This document shows, piece by piece, positions 1 through 8,989 of a stretch of DNA of 41,815 nt (within the stretch, counting starts at the first letter, position 1; every line of letters begins with the position of its first letter). The DNA lies in contig NZ_NOIG01000002.1 of the NCBI RefSeq assembly GCF_002245625.1, positions 1 through 41,815 of the forward strand, read 5' to 3'. This DNA comes from Acidovorax kalamii (lineage in GTDB: Bacteria; Pseudomonadota; Gammaproteobacteria; Burkholderiales; Burkholderiaceae_C). Both the position numbers and the translations under genes were made by a program. The notes under the pieces were generated by a model. It saw only the letters and a list, made by a program, of their open reading frames with translations, did not search any database and was not told the origin of the DNA.

Positions 1-68
1 TGGTCCACGTGGCCGATCGTGCCCACGTTCACGTGGGGCTTGGTACGCTCGAATTTTCCTTTTGCCAT
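1..68 (-). CDS. tuf: Elongation factor Tu, N-terminal end (partial, runs off left edge)
   Basis: The reverse strand starts with ATG at 66-68 and reads MAKGKFERTKPHVNVGTIGH, the canonical EF-Tu N-terminus leading into the first GTP-binding loop. EF-Tu delivers aminoacyl-tRNA to the ribosome as a GTP complex. Only about 22 codons are inside the window. It lies directly downstream of the Tyr-Gly-Thr tRNA cluster in the same orientation, the usual tRNA-tufB arrangement of proteobacteria, so it is probably co-transcribed with the tRNAs. A second tuf copy ends at the right edge of the window. Confidence 0.97.
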   Translation of the reverse strand, partial: MAKGKFERTKPHVNVGTIGHVD

Positions 69-142
69 TTTTCCGACTCCGAAAAAAATCTATATCAATA
101 CAACAGGATCTCGGCGCAACCAGATCCGGACGCACCTGAAAG

Positions 143-217
<75 letters not shown>

Positions 218-279
218 AACTTGACGCCGCTTGCGCGACCTCAAAATTTCTATCTCAACAAACCAGAACAAACTAGCAG

Positions 280-353
280 TGGAGCGGGAGACGGGAATCG
301 AACCCGCGTCATTAGCTTGGAAGGCTAGGGTTCTACCATTGAACTACTCCCGC
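280..353 (-). tRNA. tRNA-Gly (anticodon TCC)
   Basis: The reverse strand gives acceptor GCGGGAG pairing with CTCCCGC, then TCCA. The anticodon loop is CTTCCAA (anticodon TCC) and the T loop is GGTTCGATTCC. The CCA end is encoded. It sits 62 bp upstream of tRNA-Thr and 75 bp downstream of tRNA-Tyr in the same orientation, consistent with one primary transcript. Confidence 0.96.
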
Positions 354-428
354 ATCGGCCAACGACCTTTGCGCACTCAACACCACACCAAGGCGGAATC
401 AAGCACCACTCTCAACACTACCACTCAC

Positions 429-514
429 TGGTGGAGGGGACTGGATTCGAACCAGTGTAGGCGTAAGCCAACAGATTTACAGTCTGCCCCCTTTAGCCAC
501 TCGGGCACCCCTCC
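429..514 (-). tRNA. tRNA-Tyr (anticodon GTA)
   Basis: This is a class II tRNA of 86 nt with a long variable arm. The acceptor GGAGGGG pairs with CCCCTCC, then ACCA. The anticodon loop is CTGTAAA (anticodon GTA) and the T loop is GGTTCGAATCC. The length and variable arm separate it from the neighbouring class I tRNAs. It is the first gene after a clear extended -10 promoter. Confidence 0.96.
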
Positions 515-526
515 GGAGAATTTCGA

Positions 527-555
527 ATTATAGCACCAGTTTTTTGCAGTCCAGA
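527..555 (-). promoter_or_regulatory. Putative promoter of the tRNA-Tyr-Gly-Thr-tuf transcript
   Basis: On the reverse strand a perfect TATAAT (complement of 527-532) is preceded by TGC, forming an extended -10. The -35 position (550-555, TCTGGA) is weak. Transcription would start about 5 nt before the mature tRNA-Tyr 5' end. An extended -10 with a poor -35 is an accepted sigma-70 promoter type; actual use is inferred. Confidence 0.6.
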
Positions 556-616
556 AAAATTCCAGAAATTTGCACAGCCCCCCCCCATCAGCAGGACACA
601 CGGCGGCAAACATCAC

Positions 617-692
617 TGGCGCGGCTGGCGGGGATCGAACCCACGACCCTTGGCTTCGGAGGCCAATACTCTATCCACTGAGCTACAGCCGC
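617..692 (-). tRNA. tRNA-Arg (anticodon CCG)
   Basis: The reverse strand shows acceptor GCGGCTG paired with CAGCCGC, then GCCA. The D arm contains AGCTCAGTGGATAGAG. The anticodon stem TTGGC/GCCAA has loop CTCCGAA (anticodon CCG, reading CGG), and the T loop is GGTTCGATCCC. The CCA end is encoded. About 100 bp and a separate promoter-like site divide it from tRNA-Tyr, so it may be its own transcript. A GATAAT at 717-722 (reverse strand) is a possible -10. Confidence 0.95.
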
Positions 693-823
693 TGGACTGA
701 ACCGGTACAGCCTTGAATTATCGCACGCAGCCGCTCCCAATTGGAAACAACCCAACAAACAACACAACACCACTGCCACCAGAACACCCCAAACCAGTCC
801 ACCACCCAGACACCATAAAACCG

Positions 824-1474
824 CTATCCAGCCACCCCAAGATCCGCAGCAACCGGCAGGGCCAAGCCCAACCCCACCAGGAACGCATCGGTACCGACCC
901 GCCCCACACGCTCCAGATCAAACGCCCCGCCACCCAGAATCCAGTTGCGGATCAATCCATCGAACAAGGCATGCAACCCCACCGCAGCCTCCACCGGCGT
1001 CATCGGCAAAACCACGCGCTGCGCCTGGGCAGCCAACTCAAAGTCGCGCGCCAACTGGTTGGTAAAGCCATCCGAGGCCGCGATGTGCCGATCACGCACG
1101 CCAATCAGCTCTCCCACGTATTCGACCTTGTAGAGCGCAATCTCGAACACCCTGCGGGTTCGCTCGTCTGACGCCACCCCGTGCAACACCAGCGCCAGCA
1201 CCGCACGCAGCCGCTCCACAGGATCCGGACAGGTGCTCCCCTCCAGCGCCCCAAACCCCTGCTCCAGCGGCAGCGTCACCCGGTCCATCATGGCGCCGAA
1301 TAGATCCACCTTGTCCTTGAAGTGCCAGTAAATGGCCCCCCGGGTGGCACCCGCAGCCTGGGCAATGTCGCTCAGCGATGCCCGCGCCACCCCTTTTTCG
1401 CAAAAAACCCTCTCAGCCGCATCAATCAGGCTGTTGCGCGTAGCAATCGCATCTTCTTTGGTTCGACGCGCCAT
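824..1474 (-). CDS. TetR/AcrR-family repressor of the adjacent RND efflux operon
   Basis: A 216-residue protein with a TetR-type helix-turn-helix at about residues 30-60, including AGATRGAIYWHFKDK, very close to that motif in TtgR/AcrR/SmeT. The C-terminal domain (about 80-216) is the variable ligand-binding and dimer region; in this family it binds drugs or other amphipathic compounds and releases the repressor from DNA. The ATG at 1472-1474 was chosen because AGAGGAG lies 8 nt upstream and MARRTKEDA is the usual family start; a longer open frame would run through the operator. It is divergent from the efflux operon, with a palindromic operator between them. The role as local repressor is inferred from family and position. 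Confidence 0.9.
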   Translation of the reverse strand: MARRTKEDAIATRNSLIDAAERVFCEKGVARASLSDIAQAAGATRGAIYWHFKDKVDLFGAMMDRVTLPLEQGFGALEGSTCPDPVERLRAVLALVLHGVASDERTRRVFEIALYKVEYVGELIGVRDRHIAASDGFTNQLARDFELAAQAQRVVLPMTPVEAAVGLHALFDGLIRNWILGGGAFDLERVGRVGTDAFLVGLGLALPVAADLGVAG

Positions 1475-1540
1475 AACTTTGTGTCTCCTCTTTCGGGCAC
1501 TCCATCCGCCAGCGGCATCACTCCGACATCCGCCCATGGT

Positions 1541-1570
1541 AATTATACATTCATGTTTGTATGTATAATT
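1541..1570. promoter_or_regulatory. Palindromic operator between the TetR repressor and the RND operon
   Basis: A near-perfect 30-bp inverted repeat: the left arm AATTATACAT is the exact reverse complement of the right arm ATGTATAATT, around a TCATGTTTGT core. Each arm also contains TATAAT on one strand (1542-1547 reverse, 1564-1569 forward), so a bound dimer would cover the -10 regions of both divergent promoters. The core resembles operators of AcrR/TtgR-type repressors (TACATnCAtG...TGTATGTA). Repressor binding is an inference. Confidence 0.8.
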
Positions 1571-1666
1571 GAGCACTTGTTTTGTCGGGCTCTTGTTTTG
1601 GGTCGCCTGTGGCAGGCAACCCATCCCCTACAAACCCATTTCTTGACGCCGATCAAAAGGACTCTC

Positions 1667-2941
1667 ATGCCCAAACTGCGTGACGCATCCGCCATCCCGC
1701 TCCTTTCCTTGGCCTACAGCCGCAAAACACTCACTCTTTTGGCGGTCAGTGCCGCTGCTGCGCTCCTGGTTGCCTGCGGCAAAGCCGATGGCCAGGCAGC
1801 TGCGGGTGGGCCGCAAATGCCTCCGGTGGAGGTCGGCGTGGTCACCGCAACGCCCGGCGATGTCGGGCTGGTGACGGAGCTGCCCGGCCGCGTCGAGGCC
1901 TCGCGCGTGGCACAGGTCCGTGCCCGCGCGGCCGGCATCCTGCAGCAGCGGCTGTTCAAGGAAGGCAGCGATGTCAAGGCAGGCCAGCCTCTGTTCCGCA
2001 TTGACCCGGCGCCCTACGCCGCCGCAGCAGAAAGCGCCCGCGCCTCCCTCGCCAAGGCCCAGGCCAACCTCGCCCAGGCCAGCGCCCAGGTCGAGCGCTA
2101 TCGCCCACTGGTGAGCGCGAACGCCATCAGCAAGCAAGACTTTGTGAACGCCGAAGCGGCGGAAAAGCAGGCACAGGCCGACGTGGCGGCCGCCAAGGCG
2201 GCGGTGCGCACGGCCGACATCAACCTGGGCTATGCCAGCGTGACCTCGCCCATTGCAGGCCGCATTGGCCGGGCGCTGGTAACCGAAGGCGCCCTGGTCG
2301 GGCAGGGCGAGGCCACCGCGTTGGCCGTGGTGCAACAGATCGACCCGGTGTACGTGAACTTCACCCAATCGGCCAGCGATGTCTTCCAGCTGCGCCGCGC
2401 GATGGAAAGCGGCCAGTTCAAACGCGCTGGCAACACCGAAGCCGCCAGCGTCAAACTGGTGCTCGGGGATGGAACGGAATACGCCCAGTCCGGCAAACTG
2501 CTGTTCACCGACCTGTCGGTCGATGCCACCACGGGCCAGGTCACACTGCGCGCCGAAGTGCCCAACCCCAAGGGCGAGCTGCTGCCCGGCCTGTACCTGC
2601 GGGTGCGCATCGAACAGGCGCAGGCCAGCAACGCCATCACCCTGCCCCAGCAGGCGGTCACCCGCACCCAGCAGGGCGACACGGTCAGCGTGGTGGGCGA
2701 CGATGGCAAGGTGGCCGCGCGCACCGTCAAGATCAGCGCCGCGCAAAACAACCGCTGGGTCGTTCTTGACGGCCTCAAGGCGGGCGAAAAGGTAATGGTC
2801 GATGGCTTCCAGAAGCTGCAGATGCTGCCGCCCGGCACGCCGGTAAAACCCGTCCCATGGCAGGCACCTGGCGCGGCCGCAGCACCCGCCGCCCCGGCAG
2901 CGGCCCCCGCTTCCGCACCGGCCTCTGCCGCCAAGCCATAA
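1667..2941 (+). CDS. RND efflux periplasmic adaptor (AcrA/MexA/TtgA family)
   Basis: A 424-residue membrane fusion protein. The N-terminus has a signal peptide ending in a lipobox (LLVAC, Cys near residue 37), predicting a lipid-anchored periplasmic protein. A barrel-sandwich/lipoyl segment follows (GRVEASRVAQVRARAAG), then an alpha-hairpin rich in Ala/Gln (about residues 115-190), a second lipoyl half with SPIAGRIGRALVTEGALV, a beta-barrel and an Ala/Pro-rich tail. Such adaptors bridge the inner-membrane pump and the outer-membrane channel. ATG 1667 has AAAGGA 5-6 nt upstream, and earlier in-frame codons would cross the operator. The pump gene starts 13 bp downstream, so this is the first gene of a three-gene operon. 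Confidence 0.95.
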   Translation: MPKLRDASAIPLLSLAYSRKTLTLLAVSAAAALLVACGKADGQAAAGGPQMPPVEVGVVTATPGDVGLVTELPGRVEASRVAQVRARAAGILQQRLFKEGSDVKAGQPLFRIDPAPYAAAAESARASLAKAQANLAQASAQVERYRPLVSANAISKQDFVNAEAAEKQAQADVAAAKAAVRTADINLGYASVTSPIAGRIGRALVTEGALVGQGEATALAVVQQIDPVYVNFTQSASDVFQLRRAMESGQFKRAGNTEAASVKLVLGDGTEYAQSGKLLFTDLSVDATTGQVTLRAEVPNPKGELLPGLYLRVRIEQAQASNAITLPQQAVTRTQQGDTVSVVGDDGKVAARTVKISAAQNNRWVVLDGLKAGEKVMVDGFQKLQMLPPGTPVKPVPWQAPGAAAAPAAPAAAPASAPASAAKP

Positions 2942-2954
2942 GGGGCACCCCAGC

Positions 2955-5900
2955 ATGGCCAAGTTTTTTATCGACCGCCCCATCTTTGCATGGGTGATCG
3001 CCCTGTTCATCATGGTGATGGGCGGCGTGGCGATCACGCAGTTGCCGATCGCCCAGTACCCGCCGGTGGCCCCGCCCGCCATCGTCATCAATGCCGCCTA
3101 CCCCGGTGCCTCCGCGCAGACGCTGGAGGACAGCGTGCTATCCGTCATCGAACGCGAAATGAACGGCTCACCCGGCCTGATCTACATGGAGTCGGTGGCC
3201 CAGGCGGACGGCTCAGGCAGCATCACCCTGAGCTTCCAGCCCGGCACCAACGCCGACCTAGCGCAGGTGGATGTGCAGAACCGCCTGTCGCGTGCCACCC
3301 CCCGCCTGCCCTCGGCGGTGACCCAGCAGGGCGTGCGCGTGGACAAATCGCGCTCCAACTTCCTGCTGTTCACCATGCTGTCGTCTTCCAACCCAGCGAC
3401 CGACACCGTGGCCCTGGGCGACTACGCCTCGCGCAACATCGTGCCCGAACTGCAGCGGCTGCAGGGCATTGGCCAGGCTCAGCTGTTTGGCACCGAGCGC
3501 GCCATGCGCATCTGGATCGACCCGGCCAAGATGATGAGCTTCAACCTCTCGACCGCCGAGATCACCGCTGCCATCCGCGCCCAGAACGCACAGGTGGCCA
3601 GCGGCACCATTGGCGACCTGCCCAACGTCGCAGGCCAGGGCATTGCTGCCACCGTGGTGGTCAATGGCCAGCTCAGCAGCGTGGAGCAGTTCGGCAACAT
3701 CGTGCTGCGCGCCAACACCGATGGCTCCACCGTGCGCATCAAGGATGTGGCGCGCGTGGAGCTGGGCGGCCAGGCCTATGCCACGGCCGCACGCCTGAAC
3801 GGCAAGCCCGCCGTGGGCATTGGCGTGCAGCTGTCGCCCAGTGGCAATGCGCTCGAAGCCGCCAAGGCTGTGCGCGCCAAGATGGATGAACTCTCGCGCT
3901 ACTTCCCCGAGGGCATGGGCTGGAGCATTCCTTACGACAGCTCGCGCTTTGTGGACATCTCCATCAAGCAGGTCGCACAGACCCTGTTCGAGGCCGTGGC
4001 TCTGGTGTTTCTGGTGATGTTCCTGTTCCTGCAGAACTGGCGCTACACCATCATCCCCACCATCGTGGTACCGATTGCGCTGCTGGGCACGTTCGCCACG
4101 CTGCTCGCACTGGGCTTCTCAATCAACGTGCTGACGATGTTCGGCATGGTGCTGGTGATCGGCATCGTGGTGGACGACGCCATCGTGGTGGTGGAGAACG
4201 TCGAGCGCATCATGAGCGAAGAAGGCCTGTCGCCACTGGAGGCGACGCGCAAGGCCATGCGCCAGATCTCGGGCGCCATCATCGGCGTGACCGTGGTGCT
4301 GATCTCGGTGTTCGTGCCCCTGGCGTTCTTTGCGGGCTCCACCGGCAACATCTACCGCCAGTTCTCGGCCGTGATGGTGGCCTCCATCGGCTTCTCGGCC
4401 TTCATGGCGCTGTCGCTCACGCCTGCGCTGTGCGCCACGCTGCTCAAGCCCGTGGAAGCGGGCCACCACCACGAAAAGACCGGCTTCTTCGGCTGGTTCA
4501 ACCGGGGCTTTTCACGCACCGCCAAGGGCTATGAAGGTTTTGTGGCCCGCATGCTCAAGCGCGCCGCGCGCTATCTGGTCATCTATGCCGCCATCGTAGG
4601 CGCCGTGGCCGTGGTCTACATGCGCCTGCCTACCTCGTTCCTCCCGAGCGAAGACCAGGGCAACATCATCGTCAACGTGCAACTGCCACCAGGGGCCACC
4701 CAGGAGCGCACGCTGGCCGTGATGGAGCAGGTCGAAGGCTTCATCCTCAAGCAGCCCGAAGTGCAAAGCATGGTCGGCGTGCTGGGCTTCAGCTTCTCTG
4801 GCCAGGGCCAGAATGCTGCACTGGCGTTTGTGACCCTCAAGGACTGGAGCGAACGCCATGGCCCAGGCCAATCGGCGCAGGATGTGGCCAACCGCGCCTT
4901 TGGTGGGCTGATGGGTATCCGCGATGCGTTCATCTTTCCATTGAGCCCGCCGCCCATCCCTGAACTTGGCAACGCCAGCGGCTTCACCTTCCGCCTCCAA
5001 GACCGTGGCGGCGCCGGGCACGCGGCCCTGGTGCAGGCGCGCAACCAGCTGCTGGGCATGGCCTCGCAAAGCAAGGTGCTCACGCAAGTGCGCCCGGACG
5101 GCCTGGAAGACGCGCCCCAGCTGCAGATCGACATCGACCGCGACAAAGCCAACGCGCTGGGTGTGCCGTTCGACGCGATCAACTCGGCGCTGTCCACCGC
5201 ACTTGGCTCCAGCTACGTGAATGACTTCCCCAACCAGGGCCGTCTGCAACGGGTGGTGGTGCAGGCCGACGCACCGGCCCGCATGCAGCCGGACGATCTG
5301 CTCAAGATCAATGCCGCCAACAGCCAGGGCAAGCCCGTGCCGCTGTCGGCATTTGCCACCACCCGCTGGGTGAACGGCGCGCAGCAGACAGTGCGCTACA
5401 ACGGTTATCCGGCCATGCGCATCTCGGGCGCACCTGCGCCCGGCTACAGCACCGGTGCCGCCATGGCCGAAATGGAGAAACTCGCCAAGCAGTTGCCCGC
5501 AGGCTTCGGCTTCGAATGGACCGGCCAGTCGCGCGAGGAAAAGCTCGCGGGCGCCCAGTCGCTGATCCTCTACAGCTTCGCCATCCTGGCCGTGTTCCTG
5601 TGCCTGGCAGCGCTGTATGAAAGCTGGTCCATCCCGCTGGCGGTGATCCTGGTCGTGCCCCTGGGCGTGCTGGGTGTGCTGCTGGCCACGCTGATGCGGG
5701 GCTATGCCAACGACGTGTACTTCCAGGTGGGCCTGATCACCATCATTGGTCTATCGGCGAAGAACGCCATTCTGATCATCGAATTTGCCAAAGACCTGCA
5801 GGCCCAGGGCAAGGGCGTGATCGAGTCGGCGCTGGCCGCCGCCCACCTGCGGTTCCGCCCCATCATCATGACCTCCATGGCCTTCGGGCTGGGCGTGCTG

Positions 5901-6110
5901 CCGCTGGCCATTGCCTCGGGCGCAGGCTCTGCCAGCCAGCGCGCCATCGGTACCGGCGTGCTGGGTGGCATGGTCACCGGCACGGTGCTGGCCGTGTTTT
6001 TTGTGCCCGTGTTCTTCGTGGTGGTGCGCAGCCTGTTCAAGGGCAGCGCACGCCAGGCAGAAATGAACCGCCGCCATGCAGAAGAAGCAGGAGTTGGAAC
6101 CCATGATTGA
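2955..6110 (+). CDS. RND multidrug efflux pump, inner-membrane transporter (AcrB/MexB/TtgB family)
   Basis: 1051 residues, the normal length for HAE1-type RND pumps. It begins MAKFFIDRPIFAWVIAL, typical for AcrB homologues. TM4 carries the proton-relay pair in GIVVDDAIVVVENVER, and TM10 the lysine in GLSAKNAILIIEFAKD. Two large periplasmic loops follow TM1 and TM7. The protein works as a trimer exchanging drugs for protons. It follows the adaptor by 13 bp and overlaps the outer-membrane channel gene by 8 bp. Substrates cannot be read from sequence; overall similarity is to multidrug and solvent pumps. Confidence 0.96.
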   Translation: MAKFFIDRPIFAWVIALFIMVMGGVAITQLPIAQYPPVAPPAIVINAAYPGASAQTLEDSVLSVIEREMNGSPGLIYMESVAQADGSGSITLSFQPGTNADLAQVDVQNRLSRATPRLPSAVTQQGVRVDKSRSNFLLFTMLSSSNPATDTVALGDYASRNIVPELQRLQGIGQAQLFGTERAMRIWIDPAKMMSFNLSTAEITAAIRAQNAQVASGTIGDLPNVAGQGIAATVVVNGQLSSVEQFGNIVLRANTDGSTVRIKDVARVELGGQAYATAARLNGKPAVGIGVQLSPSGNALEAAKAVRAKMDELSRYFPEGMGWSIPYDSSRFVDISIKQVAQTLFEAVALVFLVMFLFLQNWRYTIIPTIVVPIALLGTFATLLALGFSINVLTMFGMVLVIGIVVDDAIVVVENVERIMSEEGLSPLEATRKAMRQISGAIIGVTVVLISVFVPLAFFAGSTGNIYRQFSAVMVASIGFSAFMALSLTPALCATLLKPVEAGHHHEKTGFFGWFNRGFSRTAKGYEGFVARMLKRAARYLVIYAAIVGAVAVVYMRLPTSFLPSEDQGNIIVNVQLPPGATQERTLAVMEQVEGFILKQPEVQSMVGVLGFSFSGQGQNAALAFVTLKDWSERHGPGQSAQDVANRAFGGLMGIRDAFIFPLSPPPIPELGNASGFTFRLQDRGGAGHAALVQARNQLLGMASQSKVLTQVRPDGLEDAPQLQIDIDRDKANALGVPFDAINSALSTALGSSYVNDFPNQGRLQRVVVQADAPARMQPDDLLKINAANSQGKPVPLSAFATTRWVNGAQQTVRYNGYPAMRISGAPAPGYSTGAAMAEMEKLAKQLPAGFGFEWTGQSREEKLAGAQSLILYSFAILAVFLCLAALYESWSIPLAVILVVPLGVLGVLLATLMRGYANDVYFQVGLITIIGLSAKNAILIIEFAKDLQAQGKGVIESALAAAHLRFRPIIMTSMAFGLGVLPLAIASGAGSASQRAIGTGVLGGMVTGTVLAVFFVPVFFVVVRSLFKGSARQAEMNRRHAEEAGVGTHD

Positions 6111-7533
6111 TCCCCGCAGCACCCCTCTCGCGCTCACGGCGGCAGCGGCTGCGCTGCTGCTCGCGGGCTGCTCGTACATCCCCACCTATGAGCGTCCCGC
6201 CGCGCCGGTGCCCACCACCTATGCCATGGCGCCTGCTGCTGCAGCGGGTGCCGCCCAGGGCCCGACCGCCACGGCGCCGTGGCAAGACTACTTTGCCGAT
6301 CCCCGGCTGCAGCAACTGATAGAGACCGCGCTGGCCAACAACCGCGACCTGCGCGTGGCCATGCTCAACGTCGAACAGGCGCGCGCCACCTACCAGGTGC
6401 GCCGCGCCGACCAGTACCCGGGCGTGGGCCTGGCCGCCAATGCCAGCCGCGCGCCCGCCTCGGGCAGTGGCGACCTGACCAACTCGTTCAGCGTCGGGCT
6501 GGCCATCTCGGCCTGGGAGATCGACTTCTTCGGTCGCCTCGCCAGCCTCAAGGAACAGGCCCTGGCCCAATACCTCGCCACCGAAGAAGGCCGCAACGCC
6601 GCGCAGGTGAGCCTGGTGGCGGCGGTGGCCAACGGCTGGCTGGCGCTGCTGGCTGACGAGGAGCTGCTGGACCTGTCGCGCCAGACCCTGTCCTCGCGCG
6701 AAGAATCGGTGCGGCTGACCAAGATGCGGCTGGATGCCGGCGTGGCTTCGGAGCTGGACTTCCGCCAGGCCGAATCCCTCACCCAGGCTGCTCGCGCCAC
6801 GCTGGCGCAGCAGCAGCGGCAGCGCGCACTCGACGAAAACGCCCTGGCCTTGCTGCTGGGCCAGCCTCTGCCCAGCGAAATCGCAGCCAGCCTGACCGGC
6901 AGCCGGCTCGTCAACGCACCCGCCATGGCCCCGCTGCCCGCAGGCCTGCCGTCGGAGCTGCTCACCCGCAGGCCCGACATCCGCCAGGCCGAGCAGCAAC
7001 TGGTGGGCGCCAACGCCAACATTGGCGCCGCACGCGCCGCGTTTTTCCCGCGCATCTCGCTGACAGCGCAGGCGGGCACGGCCAGCGGCGAGCTGTCGGG
7101 GCTGTTCAAGAACGGATCCTGGGGCTTCACGATCGCGCCGTCGCTGCTGCTGCCGATCTTCGATGCGGGCCGCAACCAGGCCAACCTGGAAAGTGCACAG
7201 GCCAGCCGCAGCATTGCGGTCGCGCAGTATGAAAAAGCCATCCAGACCGCGTTCCGCGAAGTCTCGGACGCCCTTGCAGGGCAAGCCACCCTGGGCGAAC
7301 AGGCCGTGGCCCAGCAGCGGCAGGCCGAGGCCGAAAGTGCGCGCCTGCAGCTGGCAGACCTGCGCTACCGCAATGGTGTGTCCAGCTACCTGGACCTGCT
7401 GGACGCCCAGCGCTCCCTGTTCACGGCCCAGCAGGCCGTGGTGCAGGTACGGCTGGCACAGCTGCAAAACCAGGTGGCGCTGTACAAGGCCCTGGGCGGC
7501 GGCGCCCCGGCGCCCGCGCAACCCAGCTCCTGA
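6103..7533 (+). CDS. RND efflux outer-membrane channel lipoprotein (OprM/TtgC/NodT family)
   Basis: 476 residues from ATG 6103. A signal peptide ends in the lipobox LLLAGC, giving an acylated mature N-terminus. Two TolC-type repeats follow: the first around DPRLQQLIETALANNRDLRVA, the second around RPDIRQAEQQLVGANANIGAARAAFFP, a hallmark of the family. It forms the trimeric channel for the pump encoded upstream. An ATG at 6076 is also in frame, but 6103 has AGGAG 9 nt upstream and starts right before the signal peptide. The start overlaps the pump stop codon by 8 bp, suggesting translational coupling. Confidence 0.94.
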   Translation: MIDPRSTPLALTAAAAALLLAGCSYIPTYERPAAPVPTTYAMAPAAAAGAAQGPTATAPWQDYFADPRLQQLIETALANNRDLRVAMLNVEQARATYQVRRADQYPGVGLAANASRAPASGSGDLTNSFSVGLAISAWEIDFFGRLASLKEQALAQYLATEEGRNAAQVSLVAAVANGWLALLADEELLDLSRQTLSSREESVRLTKMRLDAGVASELDFRQAESLTQAARATLAQQQRQRALDENALALLLGQPLPSEIAASLTGSRLVNAPAMAPLPAGLPSELLTRRPDIRQAEQQLVGANANIGAARAAFFPRISLTAQAGTASGELSGLFKNGSWGFTIAPSLLLPIFDAGRNQANLESAQASRSIAVAQYEKAIQTAFREVSDALAGQATLGEQAVAQQRQAEAESARLQLADLRYRNGVSSYLDLLDAQRSLFTAQQAVVQVRLAQLQNQVALYKALGGGAPAPAQPSS

Positions 7534-7634
7534 AGCGCTGCCCGTGCGCGTCCCTTGGCTCGAAGGCGGGTTGCGTGCGGGCGACACCGGCCCCCTCGGG
7601 CCGGGCGTGCAGCCGAAGTTCCCGGGGGCGTAGA

Positions 7635-7640
7635 TATAAT
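7635..7640 (+). promoter_or_regulatory. Possible -10 element (TATAAT) for the cytochrome c5 gene
   Basis: A perfect TATAAT in an AT-rich pocket 44 bp before the cytochrome ATG, after the GC-rich end of the efflux operon. No good -35 is visible at the right distance, so this is only a candidate. Confidence 0.35.
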
Positions 7641-7684
7641 TTAAGGTTGATTTCATCAAAGCCCCCCGATAACCAGAGGACGTC

Positions 7685-8236
7685 ATGAGCGACAACCACC
7701 ACGAAGAAGCGCACACCGGCCCCATCAAGACCCCCAAGCAGCTGCTGCTGGCAGGTTTTTTCTCGTTCGTGATCCCGATCTTTGCCATCATCGGCCTGGT
7801 CCTTTATGTGACGTCTGCCGACAAGCCCGCTGCTGGCGCCGTCAACCCTGAGAAGGCCATCGCCGAGCGCATCCAGAAGGTGGGCATGGTGGAAGTGCGT
7901 GACGCAAACCGCCCCCTCAAAGGTGGCGAAGAAGTCTTCAAGGCCCAGTGCACCGCCTGCCACACGTCGGGTGCTGCGGGTGCCCCCAAGGTGGGTGATG
8001 CGGCTGCCTGGTCGGCCCGCATCAAGACCGGCTTCGAAACCCTGGTCCAGTCCGCACTGAAGGGCAAGGGCGCGATGGCCCCCCAAGGTGGTGGTGACTT
8101 CAACGATACCGAAATCGCCCGCGCTGTGGCCTACATGGCCAACGCCAGTGGCGGCAAGTTCGACGAACCCGCTGCCCCTGCGCCCGCCGGTGGCGATGCT
8201 GCTGCAGCGGCAGCAGCCCCCGCCGCTTCGCGCTGA
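7685..8236 (+). CDS. Membrane-anchored cytochrome c5-family monohaem protein
   Basis: 183 residues. One transmembrane segment (about residues 20-44, LLLAGFFSFVIPIFAIIGLVLYV) anchors a periplasmic c-type cytochrome. The haem site is CTACH near residue 95-99, and an axial Met is likely in KGAMAPQGG. The tail is a low-complexity Ala/Pro/Gly stretch. Such proteins shuttle electrons between respiratory complexes and oxidases in betaproteobacteria. AGAGGA lies 8 nt before the ATG. The gene stands alone, closed by the hairpin at 8368-8396. Its exact partner is unknown. Confidence 0.9.
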   Translation: MSDNHHEEAHTGPIKTPKQLLLAGFFSFVIPIFAIIGLVLYVTSADKPAAGAVNPEKAIAERIQKVGMVEVRDANRPLKGGEEVFKAQCTACHTSGAAGAPKVGDAAAWSARIKTGFETLVQSALKGKGAMAPQGGGDFNDTEIARAVAYMANASGGKFDEPAAPAPAGGDAAAAAAAPAASR

Positions 8237-8367
8237 TCCGGCAACCCATCCCGGCCGTCGCTCAGCCACCGGTGTGGTGGCGAGCAGCTCCCAGCCGACT
8301 GTCAGCTACTCACAGAGCGGCGGTCAGGGGCCCCACAGGCGGTGATGGCTGGTGCCTCCCTCCAATC

Positions 8368-8396
8368 AAAAAGCCGACGCATGCGTCGGCTTTTTT
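8368..8396. terminator. Bidirectional rho-independent terminator
   Basis: A perfect palindrome: GCCGACGC and GCGTCGGC arms flanked by A-runs on the left and six T on the right. It can terminate the cytochrome c5 transcript (+) and the hydrolase/unknown-protein transcript (-), which converge here. Confidence 0.9.
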
Positions 8397-8437
8397 GTGG
8401 GCGCGGCCCAGGGTCCCACCCCGGCGCTCACCGGCGT

Positions 8438-8989
8438 TCACCGGCTCTCACCCACCTCCAACCGCCCCGCACGCCACGCCTGCGGGCTGGGCACATAGCG
8501 GTACCGGGCTGGGAGGTCGCTGGCCAACACCTCCTGCAGCGGCCAGCGGCCAGACTCCACCGCATCGGCGGCCAGGGCCACATCCATGCTGTGCACCAGG
8601 CCCACGCCCAGGGCCGTGGCCAGGTACAGCCGCCCCTGCGCGTCCACCAGCGCATCGCTCCCTTCTGCCACCTGGCCCGTGTGGGACAGCAAGGTCAGAT
8701 CGGGCTGAACACGCCAGATCCAGGGCGTTGCTTCCAGCTCCACATACACACGCTGGGGGCCGTTCTGGAAGAACCATCGCCCCTCGGCATCGGACTCGTA
8801 GTTGCGGGCGATGAAAGCAATGAGCTTGTCGTGCTCCAGCAACTGACCCCTGCTCTGCGGAAAGGGCCCTGCCGCCTGCGTGGCATCGTCGCGCAGGTAC
8901 CAACGCCCCCGCGCGTCCAGCCCCAGCCAGCCATAGCAGTCCGGCACATTGGGCCATTTGGCCAGGGCCTGTTTGACGATGTCATCCAT
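8438..8989 (-). CDS. Conserved uncharacterised protein (DUF29xx-type, Burkholderiales)
   Basis: A soluble 183-residue protein, start ATG 8987-8989, reading MDDIVKQALAKWPNVPDCYG. No signal peptide or membrane segment is visible. It has Trp-rich motifs (WLGLDARGRWYLRDD, GRWFFQNGPQRVYVELE) suggesting a beta-rich fold. I recognise it as a conserved Burkholderiales protein of unknown function but am not sure of the DUF number. The start overlaps the end of the YheT-type hydrolase gene by 8 bp, so the two are probably co-translated. A longer open frame continues upstream inside the hydrolase but is a shadow of it. Confidence 0.8.
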   Translation of the reverse strand: MDDIVKQALAKWPNVPDCYGWLGLDARGRWYLRDDATQAAGPFPQSRGQLLEHDKLIAFIARNYESDAEGRWFFQNGPQRVYVELEATPWIWRVQPDLTLLSHTGQVAEGSDALVDAQGRLYLATALGVGLVHSMDVALAADAVESGRWPLQEVLASDLPARYRYVPSPQAWRAGRLEVGESR

